From positions 1 to 64,000 of the forward strand of contig JAUYAK010000129.1 of the NCBI GenBank assembly GCA_030693515.1: DNA of 64,000 nucleotides, written 5' to 3'. This DNA is from Opitutaceae bacterium (lineage in GTDB: Bacteria; Verrucomicrobiota; Verrucomicrobiia; Opitutales; Opitutaceae). Shown in pieces: positions 8,331-17,532 of the stretch; within the stretch, counting starts at the first letter, position 1; the number at the start of each line of letters is the position of its first letter. The notes beneath the pieces are model-generated. The model worked only from the letters and a program-made list of their open reading frames with translations, did no database searches and had not been told where the DNA came from. The translations under genes and the position numbers were made by a program.

Positions 8331-9736
8331 AACGCACGGGGCCAATTATCCGGGAGAACACGAAGACGATTCACGAGCCGGAGCGGCTCGACTTGATCGT
8401 GCGCGGCGGGCGCGTGGTGACGCCCGAGGGCATCATCGACGCCGAGATCGGCATCGTGCGCGGGAAAATTGTGCGGCTGGCCCCGCGCGTCGCGGATGCG
8501 ACCGAGGCCGAGCTCGACGCGCGCGGGAGTTATGTCTTTCCGGGCATCGTCGATGCGCATGTGCACTTCAACGAACCCGGGCGCGCCGACTGGGAGGGCC
8601 TCGCGACCGGATCGGCCGCGCTCGCGGCGGGTGGCGGCACAATGTTTTGCGACATGCCGCTCAACTCCGAGCCGCCGGTGCTGAATGCGGCCGCGCTGCG
8701 CGAGAAGCGCCGCCTCGCCGAGGAAAAATCCTGCACTGATTTTGCGCTCTGGGGCGGACTCACGCCGGGCAATCTCGATCAGCTCGCCGGCCTGCGCGAC
8801 GCTGGAGCGATCGGGCTCAAGGCTTTCATGTGCGACAGCGGCATCGCGAGTTTCGCGCGGGCCGACCCCAAGACGCTGCGCGAGGGCATGAAGCGCGCCG
8901 CCAAGCTCGGCCTCCTCGTGGCCGTCCACGCGGAGGACGACGTGCTCGCGGCGAAGCTCACCGCGGAAATGAAGACCGCGGGCCGCATCGATGCGCGGGC
9001 GTGGCTGGAGTCCCGGCCGGTGGAGGTGGAGCTGGCTGCGATTCGCACGGCGCTTGAGCTGGCTGGTGAGACGCGTTGTGCGCTGCACGTCGTCCATGTG
9101 AGCAGCCCGGAAGGCGTCGCGCTGATTGCCGAGGCGCGCGACCAGCGCGTGGATGTGACGGCGGAGACCTGCCCGCACTATCTTTTGTTCAACGACAAGG
9201 ATGTCGCGCGCCTCGGCTCGCTCGCCAAATGCGCCCCGCCGATCCGGGATGAAAAGCGCCGCAAGGGCCTCTGGGCTAGTCTGCGCGCCGGGGACATCCA
9301 GACCATCGGCTCCGATCACTCACCTTCGCGGCCGGAGATGAAGGACTCGGCGAACATGTTTGCGGTCTGGGGCGGCATCGCCGGGGTGCAGCACGGGTTC
9401 GAGCTGCTCTTCTCCACCTGCGAGAAGACCGCGGAGCAGGACCTGCCTCTCCTCGCCGCCGTGCTCGCGGGCAACGTCGCGCGGCGGTTTCGCATCGACG
9501 ACCGCAAGGGTCAGATCGCCTTCGGGCGCGACGCGGATTTTTGCCTGATTGAGTTCGGCAAGGCCCGGACCATCGAGGCCGAGGATCTTTGGACGCGGCA
9601 CCGGATCAGCGCCTACGCGGGCGAGCGCAGCCGCGCGCGCATCACTCATACCTACGTGCGCGGGAAACCCGTCTACGCCGAGGGCCGGTTGACGAACCTG
9701 CCGCAACCAGGTCAGTTTCTCGCGCCTCATCGCTAA
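8327..9736 (+). CDS. allB: Allantoinase
   Basis: 469 residues of the dihydroorotase/allantoinase amidohydrolase family. Metal ligands are visible: His78 and His80 (VDAHVHF), the carboxylated Lys in GLKAFMC, His in VAVHAEDD and VVHVSS, and Asp in GSDHSP. It opens the allantoin ring to give allantoate. It overlaps allC by 4 bp (ATGA), so the two are probably translationally coupled. A dihydropyrimidinase is the alternative, but the FNEPGRADWEG segment after the HVH motif and the ureide neighbours support allantoinase. Confidence 0.93.
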   Translation: MKRTGPIIRENTKTIHEPERLDLIVRGGRVVTPEGIIDAEIGIVRGKIVRLAPRVADATEAELDARGSYVFPGIVDAHVHFNEPGRADWEGLATGSAALAAGGGTMFCDMPLNSEPPVLNAAALREKRRLAEEKSCTDFALWGGLTPGNLDQLAGLRDAGAIGLKAFMCDSGIASFARADPKTLREGMKRAAKLGLLVAVHAEDDVLAAKLTAEMKTAGRIDARAWLESRPVEVELAAIRTALELAGETRCALHVVHVSSPEGVALIAEARDQRVDVTAETCPHYLLFNDKDVARLGSLAKCAPPIRDEKRRKGLWASLRAGDIQTIGSDHSPSRPEMKDSANMFAVWGGIAGVQHGFELLFSTCEKTAEQDLPLLAAVLAGNVARRFRIDDRKGQIAFGRDADFCLIEFGKARTIEAEDLWTRHRISAYAGERSRARITHTYVRGKPVYAEGRLTNLPQPGQFLAPHR

Positions 9737-9742
9737 ACCACC

Positions 9743-10486
9743 ATGAGCTTTCCCTACGGACAGACCCGCACGCGTGTCGCCGCGCGCCACGCCCTCATCG
9801 CCCCGGATGGCCAGGTGAAAAGCTCCGTGCCCGGCATCACGGGCGCCGCCACCGTCATCGTGATTAACGCCGCGATGGGCGCGCGCTTCGCGCAGGTGCT
9901 CGTGACCTTCGAGGCGGGGGGGCGCGCGGATTTCGCCGGCAGCGAAGTCGAGACCGCGGGCTACTTCGAGACGGGCGGAGGGACCTTGAGGATCGGCTTG
10001 GAGAAGGCGAAGTGCGATGCGGGTGGTTTCTTCTTCGCGCCCGCTGGCGCCGACTGGTCGATCACGGCGCCTCAGGCCGGCACGCGGGTCACACTCTTCC
10101 AGAAAAAATACCAGCCGATCGCCGGTGTGGGCGCGCCCCGCGCCATCGTCGGCGACGCCGCCAAGGTAAAGGGTCAGCCTTTCCTCGGCGACCCGGATGC
10201 GCGCCTGAAAGTGCTGCTGCCCGACCGGCCGGAATTCGATCTGGCGATGAACATCTTCACCTACCGGCCCGGCGCGACCCTGCCGTTTGTCGAGACGCAC
10301 GTGATGGAGCATGGCCTGCTGATGCTGGCGGGCCAGGGCGTCTATCGGCTCGAGGAATCGTGGTATCCCGTCGCCGCCGGCGATGCGATCTGGATGGCGC
10401 CTTTTTGCCCGCAGTGGTTTGTCGCGATGGGCAAGACGCCCGCGAGCTACCTCTACTACAAGGACGTAAACCGCGCGGCGCTGTGA
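9743..10486 (+). CDS. allE: (S)-ureidoglycine aminohydrolase (double cupin)
   Basis: 247 residues in two cupin halves, close to E. coli AllE (about 260). The C-terminal cupin carries the metal ligands Glu184, His186 and His190 (VETHVMEHGLL) and Gln224 (CPQWF), matching the Mn2+ site of AllE. It releases ammonia from S-ureidoglycine to give S-ureidoglycolate, directly after AllC. It starts 6 bp after allB, so it is in the same operon. No ureidoglycolate lyase, amidohydrolase or dehydrogenase gene follows in this window. Confidence 0.94.
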   Translation: MSFPYGQTRTRVAARHALIAPDGQVKSSVPGITGAATVIVINAAMGARFAQVLVTFEAGGRADFAGSEVETAGYFETGGGTLRIGLEKAKCDAGGFFFAPAGADWSITAPQAGTRVTLFQKKYQPIAGVGAPRAIVGDAAKVKGQPFLGDPDARLKVLLPDRPEFDLAMNIFTYRPGATLPFVETHVMEHGLLMLAGQGVYRLEESWYPVAAGDAIWMAPFCPQWFVAMGKTPASYLYYKDVNRAAL

Positions 10487-10558
10487 GCGAGGCGCGGCCG
10501 GAGCCTGCCACTCCGGCTCCTCCCTTGCGTGGCGCGCGCTCTGCTGTTTCCTCGGCTC

Positions 10559-13500
10559 ATGGAAAACGGTGCTGCGGGTTTTGAGTTTGTCCTCAATGGC
10601 CAACCCGTGCGCGTCGGCGGCGTGCCCGCCACCACCACGCTGCTCGACTGGTTGCGCGACGCCGGGCGCACCGGCAGCAAATGCGGCTGCGCCGAGGGCG
10701 ACTGCGGCGCCTGCACCGTCGCGCTCGTGGATCGTGATGCGGCGGGGCGCCCGGCCTACCGCGCGATCAACAGCTGCATCGCGCTGCTGCCGATGTTTGC
10801 CGGCCGCGAAGTGGTGACGGTCGAGGGCCTCGCGACCGGCGAGGCGCTGCATGCCGTGCAGCGGGAGATGGTCGAGCACCAGGGGTCGCAATGCGGCTAC
10901 TGCACGCCGGGCTTTGTCGTCTCGCTGTTCGAGGCCTACTACCGGAGCGAGGTTTCGCAGCCGTGTCAGATCAACGACCAGTTGTGCGGGAACCTCTGCC
11001 GTTGCACCGGCTACCGCCCAATCCGCGACGCGGCGGTCGCGGCGCTCGCGGGCCGCGGCGTCGCGGTGGACGACCGCTTTGCCGCGCGGCTCAAACAGCC
11101 CGTGCCGGTCCCCGAGGGCGTCAGCTACACAGCGGCCGGCGAGCGCTTTTTCCGTCCGACATCGCTGAGCGAACTTTTCGACCTGAAGCGCCAACATGCC
11201 GACGCCGTGCTGGTCGCCGGGGCCACCGAGATCGGAGTGGAGCTGAACAAGAAGTTCAAAAAATTTCCTCTCCTGATTTCAGTCGAAGGCGTGCCGGAGT
11301 TGACGCGCATCACGGCCTCGCCGACGGAGTGGCGGGTCGGCGCCGGCGCCACGCTCACCGCGATCGAGGAGAAGATCGGTCCGGAGTATCGCTCGCTGGC
11401 CAAGATGCTCGCGGTCTTCGCCTCGCGCCAAATCCGCAACCGCGCGACGCTCGGCGGGAATATCGCGACCGCCTCACCGATCGGCGACAGCGCGCCCGTG
11501 CTGCTCACGCTCGACGCGAGCGTTGTGCTGGCTTCGGCCGCAGGCGAGCGCACGGTGCCGCTCGACGCATTCTTCACCGGCTATCGCAAGACCCAGATGC
11601 GGGCCGAGGAGATCATCCGTGAGATCGTGGTGCCGCGGGCTGCGTTGGCGGCGGGGCTCACGCGAAAGGCGGACTACCAGAAGGTGTCCCATCGGCGCGA
11701 ACTCGACATCAGCATCGTCGCCGCGGCGTTTTGCCTCGATCTTGATGCGGCGGGCGTGGTGCGGCGGGCGCGCATCTCCTATGGCGGCGTGGCGGAGCGG
11801 ACGTTGCGCGCGCGACGCGCGGAGGCGGCGCTGGAAGGCAGAGCGGTAGCGGACGCGAGTGCGGCGGTCGCGGCGGCCCTGCGCGAAGAGTTCAAGCCGA
11901 TCGATGACGTGCGGGGCAGCGCCGATTATCGCCGCGGCCTGGTGGTCGGGCTGTGGGAGAAATTTGTTTCCGGTGAAACCAGCCTCGCGATCGATCTGCC
12001 GCCGGATTTTACGAGCAGCACGCCGTGGGAAGTATCGGAGGCCTCGCGGCACCTGCGCCACGAGAGTGCGATCGGGCATGTCACGGGCCGCGCGCACTAC
12101 GTGGAGGACACCGCGCGCCAGCGGCCGATGCTGGAGGTGTGGCCCGTCCTCGCGCCGCATGCGCACGCCAGGATTCTTCGCCGCGATGCCACCGCGGCGC
12201 GCGCGGCGCCCGGGGTGGCGGCCGTGCTGATGGCGGAGGATATTCCGGGGCACAACAATGTCGGCGTGTCGCGGCACGACGAGACGCTCTTCGCTGCCGA
12301 CGAGGTGATGTATCACGGCCACCTCGTCGCGCTGGTTGTCGGCGACTCGATTGCCGCATGCCGGGCGGCGGCGGCGCTCGTGCAGGTGGACTATGAGCCG
12401 CGGCCCGCGCTGCTCACGATCGCGGACGCGGTGGCCGCGGAGAGCTTTCACAATCCCCAGCGCACGCTCGGGCGCGGCGAACCCGACGCGGCGATGGCGG
12501 CGGCTCCGCGACGGCTGGCAGGCGAATTTTCGATGGGCGGGCAGGAGCACTTCTATCTGGAGACGCAGGCGGCATGGGCGGAGTGGGGCGACGATGGCGA
12601 TGTGTTCATCAGCTCCTCCACGCAGCACCCCTCCGAGATTCAGGCCATCGTCTCCGAGGTGCTGAAAGTGCCGCGGCACAAGATCGTCGTGCAGTCGCCG
12701 CGCATGGGCGGCGGCTTCGGCGGCAAAGAGACGCAGGGCAACACGCCCGCGGCACTCGTCGCGCTTGCTGCACGCGTGACCGGCCGGCCGGTGCGCCTGC
12801 AGCTCGACCGCGACCTCGACATGATGATGACGGGCAAGCGCCATCCGTTTCATTCGCGCTTCGAGGTTGGGTTTGCGGAGGACGGCCGCGTGCTCGCACT
12901 CACGGCGGATCTGGTCTCCAACGGCGGGTGGTCGCTCGATCTTTCCCAGCCGGTGCTGGAGCGCGCGATGTTTCATGTGGACAACGCCTACTATATTCCA
13001 GCGCTGCGCGTGACGGGCCGCGTCGCCAAGACCCACGTCGCATCGAACACCGCCTTCCGCGGGTTCGGCGGCCCGCAAGGCATGCTCGTGATCGAGGAAA
13101 TCATGGACCGGGTGGCGCGGGCGACGGGGCTGCCGCCGGAGATCGTCCGCGAGCGGAATTTTTATCACGGCACCGGTGAGACCAACCGGACGCACTACGG
13201 CGCCGAGGTCGGTGACAGCCGGCTGCAAGCGATTTGGGGACGCGTGCTGGCAGAGTCCCGGTTTGCCGAGCGGCGAGCCGCCGTCGAGGCCTGGAACCGG
13301 GCGCATCCGCGCGCGCGGCGCGGGCTCGCGATTACACCGGTGAAGTTCGGGATTTCCTTCACGCTGACACATTACAACCAAGGCGGCGCGCTCGTGCACA
13401 TCTACCAGGACGGCACCGTGCAGGTGAACCACGGTGGCACCGAGATGGGGCAGGGGTTGCACACGAAGATCCTCGGCGTGGCGATGCGCGAGCTCGGCCT

Positions 13501-14323
13501 GCCCGCGACCGCGATCCGGCTCATGCGGACGAGCACGGACAAGGTGCCCAACACCTCCGCCACCGCTGCGAGCGCCGGGGCGGACCTCAATGGCGCGGCG
13601 GTGCGCAATGCCTGCGTGACGTTGCGCGAACGGCTCGTGCCCGTCGCCGCGAAGCTCCTCGGCGCGCCCTCCGAGACGATCGCGTTTGCGGGCGGCTTCG
13701 TGTTTTCGCGGACAGATGCGGCGAAGCGAATCGCATTCGCGCAGCTCGCGGCCAGCGCCTACGCCGCGCGCGTCAGCCTGTCGGCGACGGGCTACTACTC
13801 GACCCCGGGCATCCACTGGGACTGGGCGACGGGCCAGGGCCAGCCCTTCGCCTACTACGCCTGCGGCGCGGCGGTCGCCGAGGTCGAGGTCGACGGCTAC
13901 ACCGGGATGACGCGCGTCATGCGCGTGGACATCGTCCACGATGTGGGCGACTCGCTGAACCCCGGCGTCGATCGCGGCCAGATTGAGGGCGGCTTTGTGC
14001 AGGGCATGGGCTGGCTCACGAGCGAGGAGCTGAAGTGGGATGCCAAGGGCCGCCTCCTCACGCACAGCGCGAGCACCTACCAGATTCCCGCGATCAGTGA
14101 TGTGCCGATGGAGTTCAACGTCACCCTGCTGCCGAACGCCGCCAACGAGCGTGCGGTGCACGGCAGCAAGGCCGTGGGCGAGCCGCCGCTCATGCTCGCG
14201 ATCGCGGTGCGCGAGGCGATTCGCGATGCCGTGGCGAGCTTCGGTCGGTCTGGCGGCCAAGTGCCGCTCGCCTCACCCGCCACCGGCGAGGCGGTGTGGC
14301 GGGCGATTCAGGCGCGTGGCTGA
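10559..14323 (+). CDS. Single-chain xanthine dehydrogenase (2Fe-2S, FAD and molybdopterin domains fused)
   Basis: 1254 residues. The N-terminal plant-type 2Fe-2S domain has Cys44, Cys49, Cys52 and Cys73. The second [2Fe-2S] domain has CGYC (Cys112, Cys115) and CRC (Cys147-149). The FAD domain starts near residue 195 (VLVAGATEIGVELN, then RATLGGNIATASPIGD). A molybdopterin half follows from about residue 500, with MGGGFGGKE, NTAFRGFGGPQG and KAVGEPPLM carrying the catalytic Glu. It oxidises hypoxanthine or xanthine to urate with NAD+. Bacterial enzymes are usually split into XdhA and XdhB; here both are one polypeptide, as in eukaryotes. It lies 72 bp after allE. Start taken at 10559, where the ferredoxin domain begins. 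Confidence 0.93.
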   Translation: MENGAAGFEFVLNGQPVRVGGVPATTTLLDWLRDAGRTGSKCGCAEGDCGACTVALVDRDAAGRPAYRAINSCIALLPMFAGREVVTVEGLATGEALHAVQREMVEHQGSQCGYCTPGFVVSLFEAYYRSEVSQPCQINDQLCGNLCRCTGYRPIRDAAVAALAGRGVAVDDRFAARLKQPVPVPEGVSYTAAGERFFRPTSLSELFDLKRQHADAVLVAGATEIGVELNKKFKKFPLLISVEGVPELTRITASPTEWRVGAGATLTAIEEKIGPEYRSLAKMLAVFASRQIRNRATLGGNIATASPIGDSAPVLLTLDASVVLASAAGERTVPLDAFFTGYRKTQMRAEEIIREIVVPRAALAAGLTRKADYQKVSHRRELDISIVAAAFCLDLDAAGVVRRARISYGGVAERTLRARRAEAALEGRAVADASAAVAAALREEFKPIDDVRGSADYRRGLVVGLWEKFVSGETSLAIDLPPDFTSSTPWEVSEASRHLRHESAIGHVTGRAHYVEDTARQRPMLEVWPVLAPHAHARILRRDATAARAAPGVAAVLMAEDIPGHNNVGVSRHDETLFAADEVMYHGHLVALVVGDSIAACRAAAALVQVDYEPRPALLTIADAVAAESFHNPQRTLGRGEPDAAMAAAPRRLAGEFSMGGQEHFYLETQAAWAEWGDDGDVFISSSTQHPSEIQAIVSEVLKVPRHKIVVQSPRMGGGFGGKETQGNTPAALVALAARVTGRPVRLQLDRDLDMMMTGKRHPFHSRFEVGFAEDGRVLALTADLVSNGGWSLDLSQPVLERAMFHVDNAYYIPALRVTGRVAKTHVASNTAFRGFGGPQGMLVIEEIMDRVARATGLPPEIVRERNFYHGTGETNRTHYGAEVGDSRLQAIWGRVLAESRFAERRAAVEAWNRAHPRARRGLAITPVKFGISFTLTHYNQGGALVHIYQDGTVQVNHGGTEMGQGLHTKILGVAMRELGLPATAIRLMRTSTDKVPNTSATAASAGADLNGAAVRNACVTLRERLVPVAAKLLGAPSETIAFAGGFVFSRTDAAKRIAFAQLAASAYAARVSLSATGYYSTPGIHWDWATGQGQPFAYYACGAAVAEVEVDGYTGMTRVMRVDIVHDVGDSLNPGVDRGQIEGGFVQGMGWLTSEELKWDAKGRLLTHSASTYQIPAISDVPMEFNVTLLPNAANERAVHGSKAVGEPPLMLAIAVREAIRDAVASFGRSGGQVPLASPATGEAVWRAIQARG

Positions 14324-14336
14324 GGGGGGCGCGCGA

Positions 14337-14867
14337 TCAGCGCGCGGCTGAGCGCTTCACCACCCAGTCAACGATGGCCGCCTCGTCCTTCTCGTGGCGC
14401 CAGACGAGGGCCAGAAATTCGGCGGGGACGATGTCGTGCTCGTGGAAAAACGCCCGATCACCGCCGCAGCCATACATGAGCGACGCGGGCAGTTCACCGC
14501 GGAGCTTGGCGCGGGCCTTGGGCAGCAGGCGGGGGAGCCAGGCGATGCCGCGCACGCTCTCGGACTTTGCGGGCATCGTCGCGGGATCGAGCACGGTGGC
14601 GGAAAGGCGGCCGCCCTGCACGGTGAGGAAGTAGTCGCGCCGGACGAGCTCGATGGCGAGGGCTTGGTTGGGGCCGGGCTCGCCATCGTAGCCGTGAAAG
14701 TCCTCGGCGTAGTCGTAGAGATTGTTGGCGAAAAGTCCGTTGGCGGTGAGGAACGTTTTTTCCTCAGGCGTGCAGATGGCGTCGGCGCTGCGCACGCCGG
14801 CGGCATAACGGGCCACGGCTTGATCGTGGAGGGTGCGGAAGCGGTCGGGGAAGGTGTAGTGTTTCAT
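14337..14867 (-). CDS. Conserved hypothetical protein, DUF5069-like C-terminus
   Basis: 176 residues without a signal peptide or membrane segment. The N-terminal half (HYTFPDRFRTLHDQAVARY and LYDYAEDFHGYDGEPGPNQA) is not recognised. The second half, from about residue 105, reads RGIAWLPRLLPKARAKLRGE then YGCGGDRAFF and a closing EAAIVDWV. This resembles the small DUF5069 family, which is common in Verrucomicrobia and has no known function. It is convergent with xanthine dehydrogenase with only 13 bp between stops. No purine-related role is visible. The ATG at 14867 was chosen because the longer reading upstream is low in conservation and starts inside the intergenic region. Confidence 0.7.
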   Translation of the reverse strand: MKHYTFPDRFRTLHDQAVARYAAGVRSADAICTPEEKTFLTANGLFANNLYDYAEDFHGYDGEPGPNQALAIELVRRDYFLTVQGGRLSATVLDPATMPAKSESVRGIAWLPRLLPKARAKLRGELPASLMYGCGGDRAFFHEHDIVPAEFLALVWRHEKDEAAIVDWVVKRSAAR

Positions 14868-15033
14868 GGTTTGAAAGTGAACGACTCGAACCAAGGCGCG
14901 AAACGCGAGGTTGCAAGCGGCGACGCGGCCCAGGGGCTGGCGCGCAAGGTGCAACGTGGTGACCTCGACACGCGAGGGCTGGGGCGCGATCCCTGAAAGC
15001 GCGTTGAGGTCAACGCGCTCCACCTCCGGTCGT
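14868..15033. other. Intergenic stretch between RNase R and the DUF5069-like gene
   Basis: This stretch holds the promoter of the DUF5069-like gene. The only structure seen is a perfect 10-bp inverted repeat at 14997-15018, listed separately. No small gene or RNA gene was recognised. Confidence 0.5.
14997..15018. repeat. 10-bp perfect inverted repeat after the RNase R gene
   Basis: AGCGCGTTGA and TCAACGCGCT are separated by GG. It lies 16 bp past the RNase R stop codon on that gene's strand. There is no T tract, so it is more likely a REP-like element or a Rho-independent-like stabiliser than a classical terminator. Confidence 0.6.
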
Positions 15034-17463
15034 TTAGCTCGCCGGGCGGAAATCGATCAGGCGCTTGAAGCGGTCGACGGACTCGACGACGACCGGGAGG
15101 CGGAGGTTGAGTTCGTAGCGTTTCTTGCGCTTGCGGCCGATGAGCGCGCCGGCCTCCTCGTCGAACCAGTAGTGATCGTCGCCGAGCGTGCCGGCGGCCA
15201 CGAAGCCGAAGGTCATCGACGCGACCAGCTCGATGAAGAAACCGTTGGCGCGCACGTCGGTGACGATGGCTTCGAAGCGGGTCTTCGGTGTCTTCTCCAG
15301 CTCGCGCTCGAAGAACTCGAGGAGCTTCACCTTCACGCTGTCGCGCTCGGCCTCGGTGCTGTTGACCTCGGTGAGGCTGAGGTGCTCGCCCATGCGCTCC
15401 ACCTGGGAGAGCGTGTAGGCGGGGCCGGTGGCGTGCGCGATGTGCTGGCCGAGCACGCGGTGCACGACGAGATCGGAGTAGCGGCGGATGGGCGACGTGA
15501 AGTGCGTGTAGTCCTGCTTCGCGAGGCCGAAGTGGCCGTCGGTCGTGTGCCGGTAGGCGGCCTTCTTCAGGCTGCGGAGGAGCTGGGTGCGCAGCGTGTA
15601 GCCCTGCGCGTGGGTGTGGAGCACGGCGAGCACGCGGACGAGTTCTTCGCGGCGGGTGAGATCGCTGGCCTTGATTCCGTAGCTGCCGAGGAGATCGCGC
15701 AGGTCGGCGAGCTTGGCGGGGTCGGGCTCGTCGTGGACGCGGTAGAGGGAGGGGAGCTTGCGGGTGCGCGTGAGGCGGGCGACGGCTTCGTTGGCGGCGA
15801 GCATGAACTCCTCGATGAGCTGGTGGCTTTCGTCGTGCTCGATCTTTTCGAGGCGGTCGGCGTAGCCCTTTTCATCGACGAAGATTTTCGTCTCGGGCAT
15901 GTCGAGATCGAGGCTGCCGTGCGCCATGCGATCCTTGCGCAGGCGGGCGGCGATTTTCCAGAGGGCGCGGGTCCAGCCCTGCAAATTGCGCAGCTCGGAC
16001 TCGCTCAGTTCGCGCAGGGCGCGGCCCGTCGATCCGGTCTGGTGCTTGGGCGGCAGGGGGAGCGAGCGGATGCGCTCAAGATCGTCCTCGAAGAGCAGCG
16101 CGTAGGCTTGCTTGTAGGTGAGGCGCTTGCGGCTGCGGATGACGGTGTTGGCGTAATCCGTGGCGGTGATGCGGCCCCTCTTGTCGAAGGTGAGGAAGAC
16201 TGCCTTGCACAGGCGGTCCTGCGCCTCGACGAGGGAGCAGAGGCCGTTGGAGAGTTTTTCCGGCAGCATCGGCACGACCACCCCGACGAGGTAAGTGGAG
16301 TTGCCCCGGCGCTGCGCCTCGCGATCGAGCGCGGTGCCGGGCTGCACGTAGCTGGAAACATCGGCGATGTGGATGCCGACGCGCACGGTGTCGTGCTCGA
16401 GCGTCTCGTAGGAGAGGGCGTCGTCGAAGTCCTTGGCGTCGTCGGGGTCGATGGTGAAGACCGGCTTGTCGCGGTAGTCGAGGCGGCCGGCGGCATCGCG
16501 GGCGGGCACGCGATCGGGCAGGGCGGCGGCCTCGCGCTCGACGTCGGCGGGGAATTCCGTGGCGAGATCGTATTTGTGGAAAATGCCGAGGAGTTCCGCG
16601 CGTGGCTCGTGCGTGCGGCCGAGGCGCTCAATGATGGTGCCGGTGATCGCATCCTCACGGCGGCGCCACGGGGCGAGGCGGACAATGACTTTGTCACCCA
16701 CGCGCGGGGCGGGATCGACGTCGCTGTCGGCCGGATCCTCGACGCGAATTTCGAAGGAGAAGCGCGGGTCGTCGGCCGCGACGATGTAGCCGCGGCGGGT
16801 GGCGCGCAGATCGCCGACGATGGTGTCGCGCGCGCGTGTGACGACGCGGACGACGGCACCGATCTTTTCGCCGGGGCGGCGGCCTTTGCGGCCGGGAATC
16901 ACGCGCGCGATCACGCGGTCGCCGGGGAGGGCGACGCCGGTATCCTCGGGGAAAATTTGCACCGAGGGCAGCTCCGGCTCCTGTTCGCGGATGACGAAGG
17001 CGGTGCCGCCGGCCCGAAACTGGATGCGGCCGAGCAGCTCGCCGGGTCGCAAAGCGGGCATGGAGTCGGTCGCTGCGGCGGCCCCGGCCGCAGAGGTGGC
17101 GCGTTCACCCTGAGTCCGGCGGGTGGAGGCGGACCGGGAAGTGGAGCCGGCTGATTCGCGGGTGAAAGCCAGCGGATCGGCGCCCTTGGGACTGGGCGGC
17201 GGCAGAGCGGGGCCGCGGCGCGACGGCGTGAAGACGCCACGGGACGCGGTCGGGCGCGGCGTCTCGGCCACGGCGCCGGCGCGGACGATGCGGCCGTTGG
17301 CCGCGCGGGAAAATTCGCCGCTCTTCAGCAGCAGGCGGACCTCGTGGGTGAGCTGGCCGCGATCCTTTTTCTTCAGATCGAGGCGGCGGGAGAGCTCAAA
17401 TTCGTTGACGGGAAGATACGCGGGGGCTCGCAGGAGCGCGAGCAGGCGGTCGCGGAGTGACAT
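15034..17463 (-). CDS. rnr: Ribonuclease R (RNase II family 3'-5' exoribonuclease)
   Basis: 809 residues, usual for RNase R. It begins with a winged-helix domain (residues 1-62). A Pro/Ser/Ala/Thr-rich linker of about 70 residues follows, then cold-shock domains (GELLGRIQFRAGGTAFV onward). The RNB catalytic domain has the metal-binding signature DPDDAKDFDDAL at residues 339-350 and RRYSDLVVHR. A C-terminal S1 domain follows (RFEAIVTDVRANGFFIEL). It degrades structured RNA in the cytoplasm. The long low-complexity linker between the helix-turn-helix and cold-shock parts is longer than in E. coli RNase R. Start at 17463; the reading upstream continues antisense to glgA and is not coding. Confidence 0.95.
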   Translation of the reverse strand: MSLRDRLLALLRAPAYLPVNEFELSRRLDLKKKDRGQLTHEVRLLLKSGEFSRAANGRIVRAGAVAETPRPTASRGVFTPSRRGPALPPPSPKGADPLAFTRESAGSTSRSASTRRTQGERATSAAGAAAATDSMPALRPGELLGRIQFRAGGTAFVIREQEPELPSVQIFPEDTGVALPGDRVIARVIPGRKGRRPGEKIGAVVRVVTRARDTIVGDLRATRRGYIVAADDPRFSFEIRVEDPADSDVDPAPRVGDKVIVRLAPWRRREDAITGTIIERLGRTHEPRAELLGIFHKYDLATEFPADVEREAAALPDRVPARDAAGRLDYRDKPVFTIDPDDAKDFDDALSYETLEHDTVRVGIHIADVSSYVQPGTALDREAQRRGNSTYLVGVVVPMLPEKLSNGLCSLVEAQDRLCKAVFLTFDKRGRITATDYANTVIRSRKRLTYKQAYALLFEDDLERIRSLPLPPKHQTGSTGRALRELSESELRNLQGWTRALWKIAARLRKDRMAHGSLDLDMPETKIFVDEKGYADRLEKIEHDESHQLIEEFMLAANEAVARLTRTRKLPSLYRVHDEPDPAKLADLRDLLGSYGIKASDLTRREELVRVLAVLHTHAQGYTLRTQLLRSLKKAAYRHTTDGHFGLAKQDYTHFTSPIRRYSDLVVHRVLGQHIAHATGPAYTLSQVERMGEHLSLTEVNSTEAERDSVKVKLLEFFERELEKTPKTRFEAIVTDVRANGFFIELVASMTFGFVAAGTLGDDHYWFDEEAGALIGRKRKKRYELNLRLPVVVESVDRFKRLIDFRPAS

Positions 17464-17532
17464 GTGATGGGAAGAGGCGCGCGGCGTCGGCGCCGTGCTT
17501 TGGGATTGGCCTGACGAAAGAGGCTGCCATAG

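Noticed and set aside
9320-11197. 625-codon open frame on the minus strand across allB, allE and the start of xanthine dehydrogenase
   Set aside because: It crosses three real genes and is a composition effect.
11474-14260. 928-codon open frame on the minus strand opposite xanthine dehydrogenase
   Set aside because: The plus strand has clear cofactor motifs throughout; the minus frame is Arg/His/Ala-rich, a usual effect of GC-rich codons on the opposite strand.
14337-14867. The unassigned protein next to xanthine dehydrogenase as the missing urate oxidase
   Set aside because: It has no uricase, FAD-binding or membrane features and its C-terminal half looks like DUF5069.
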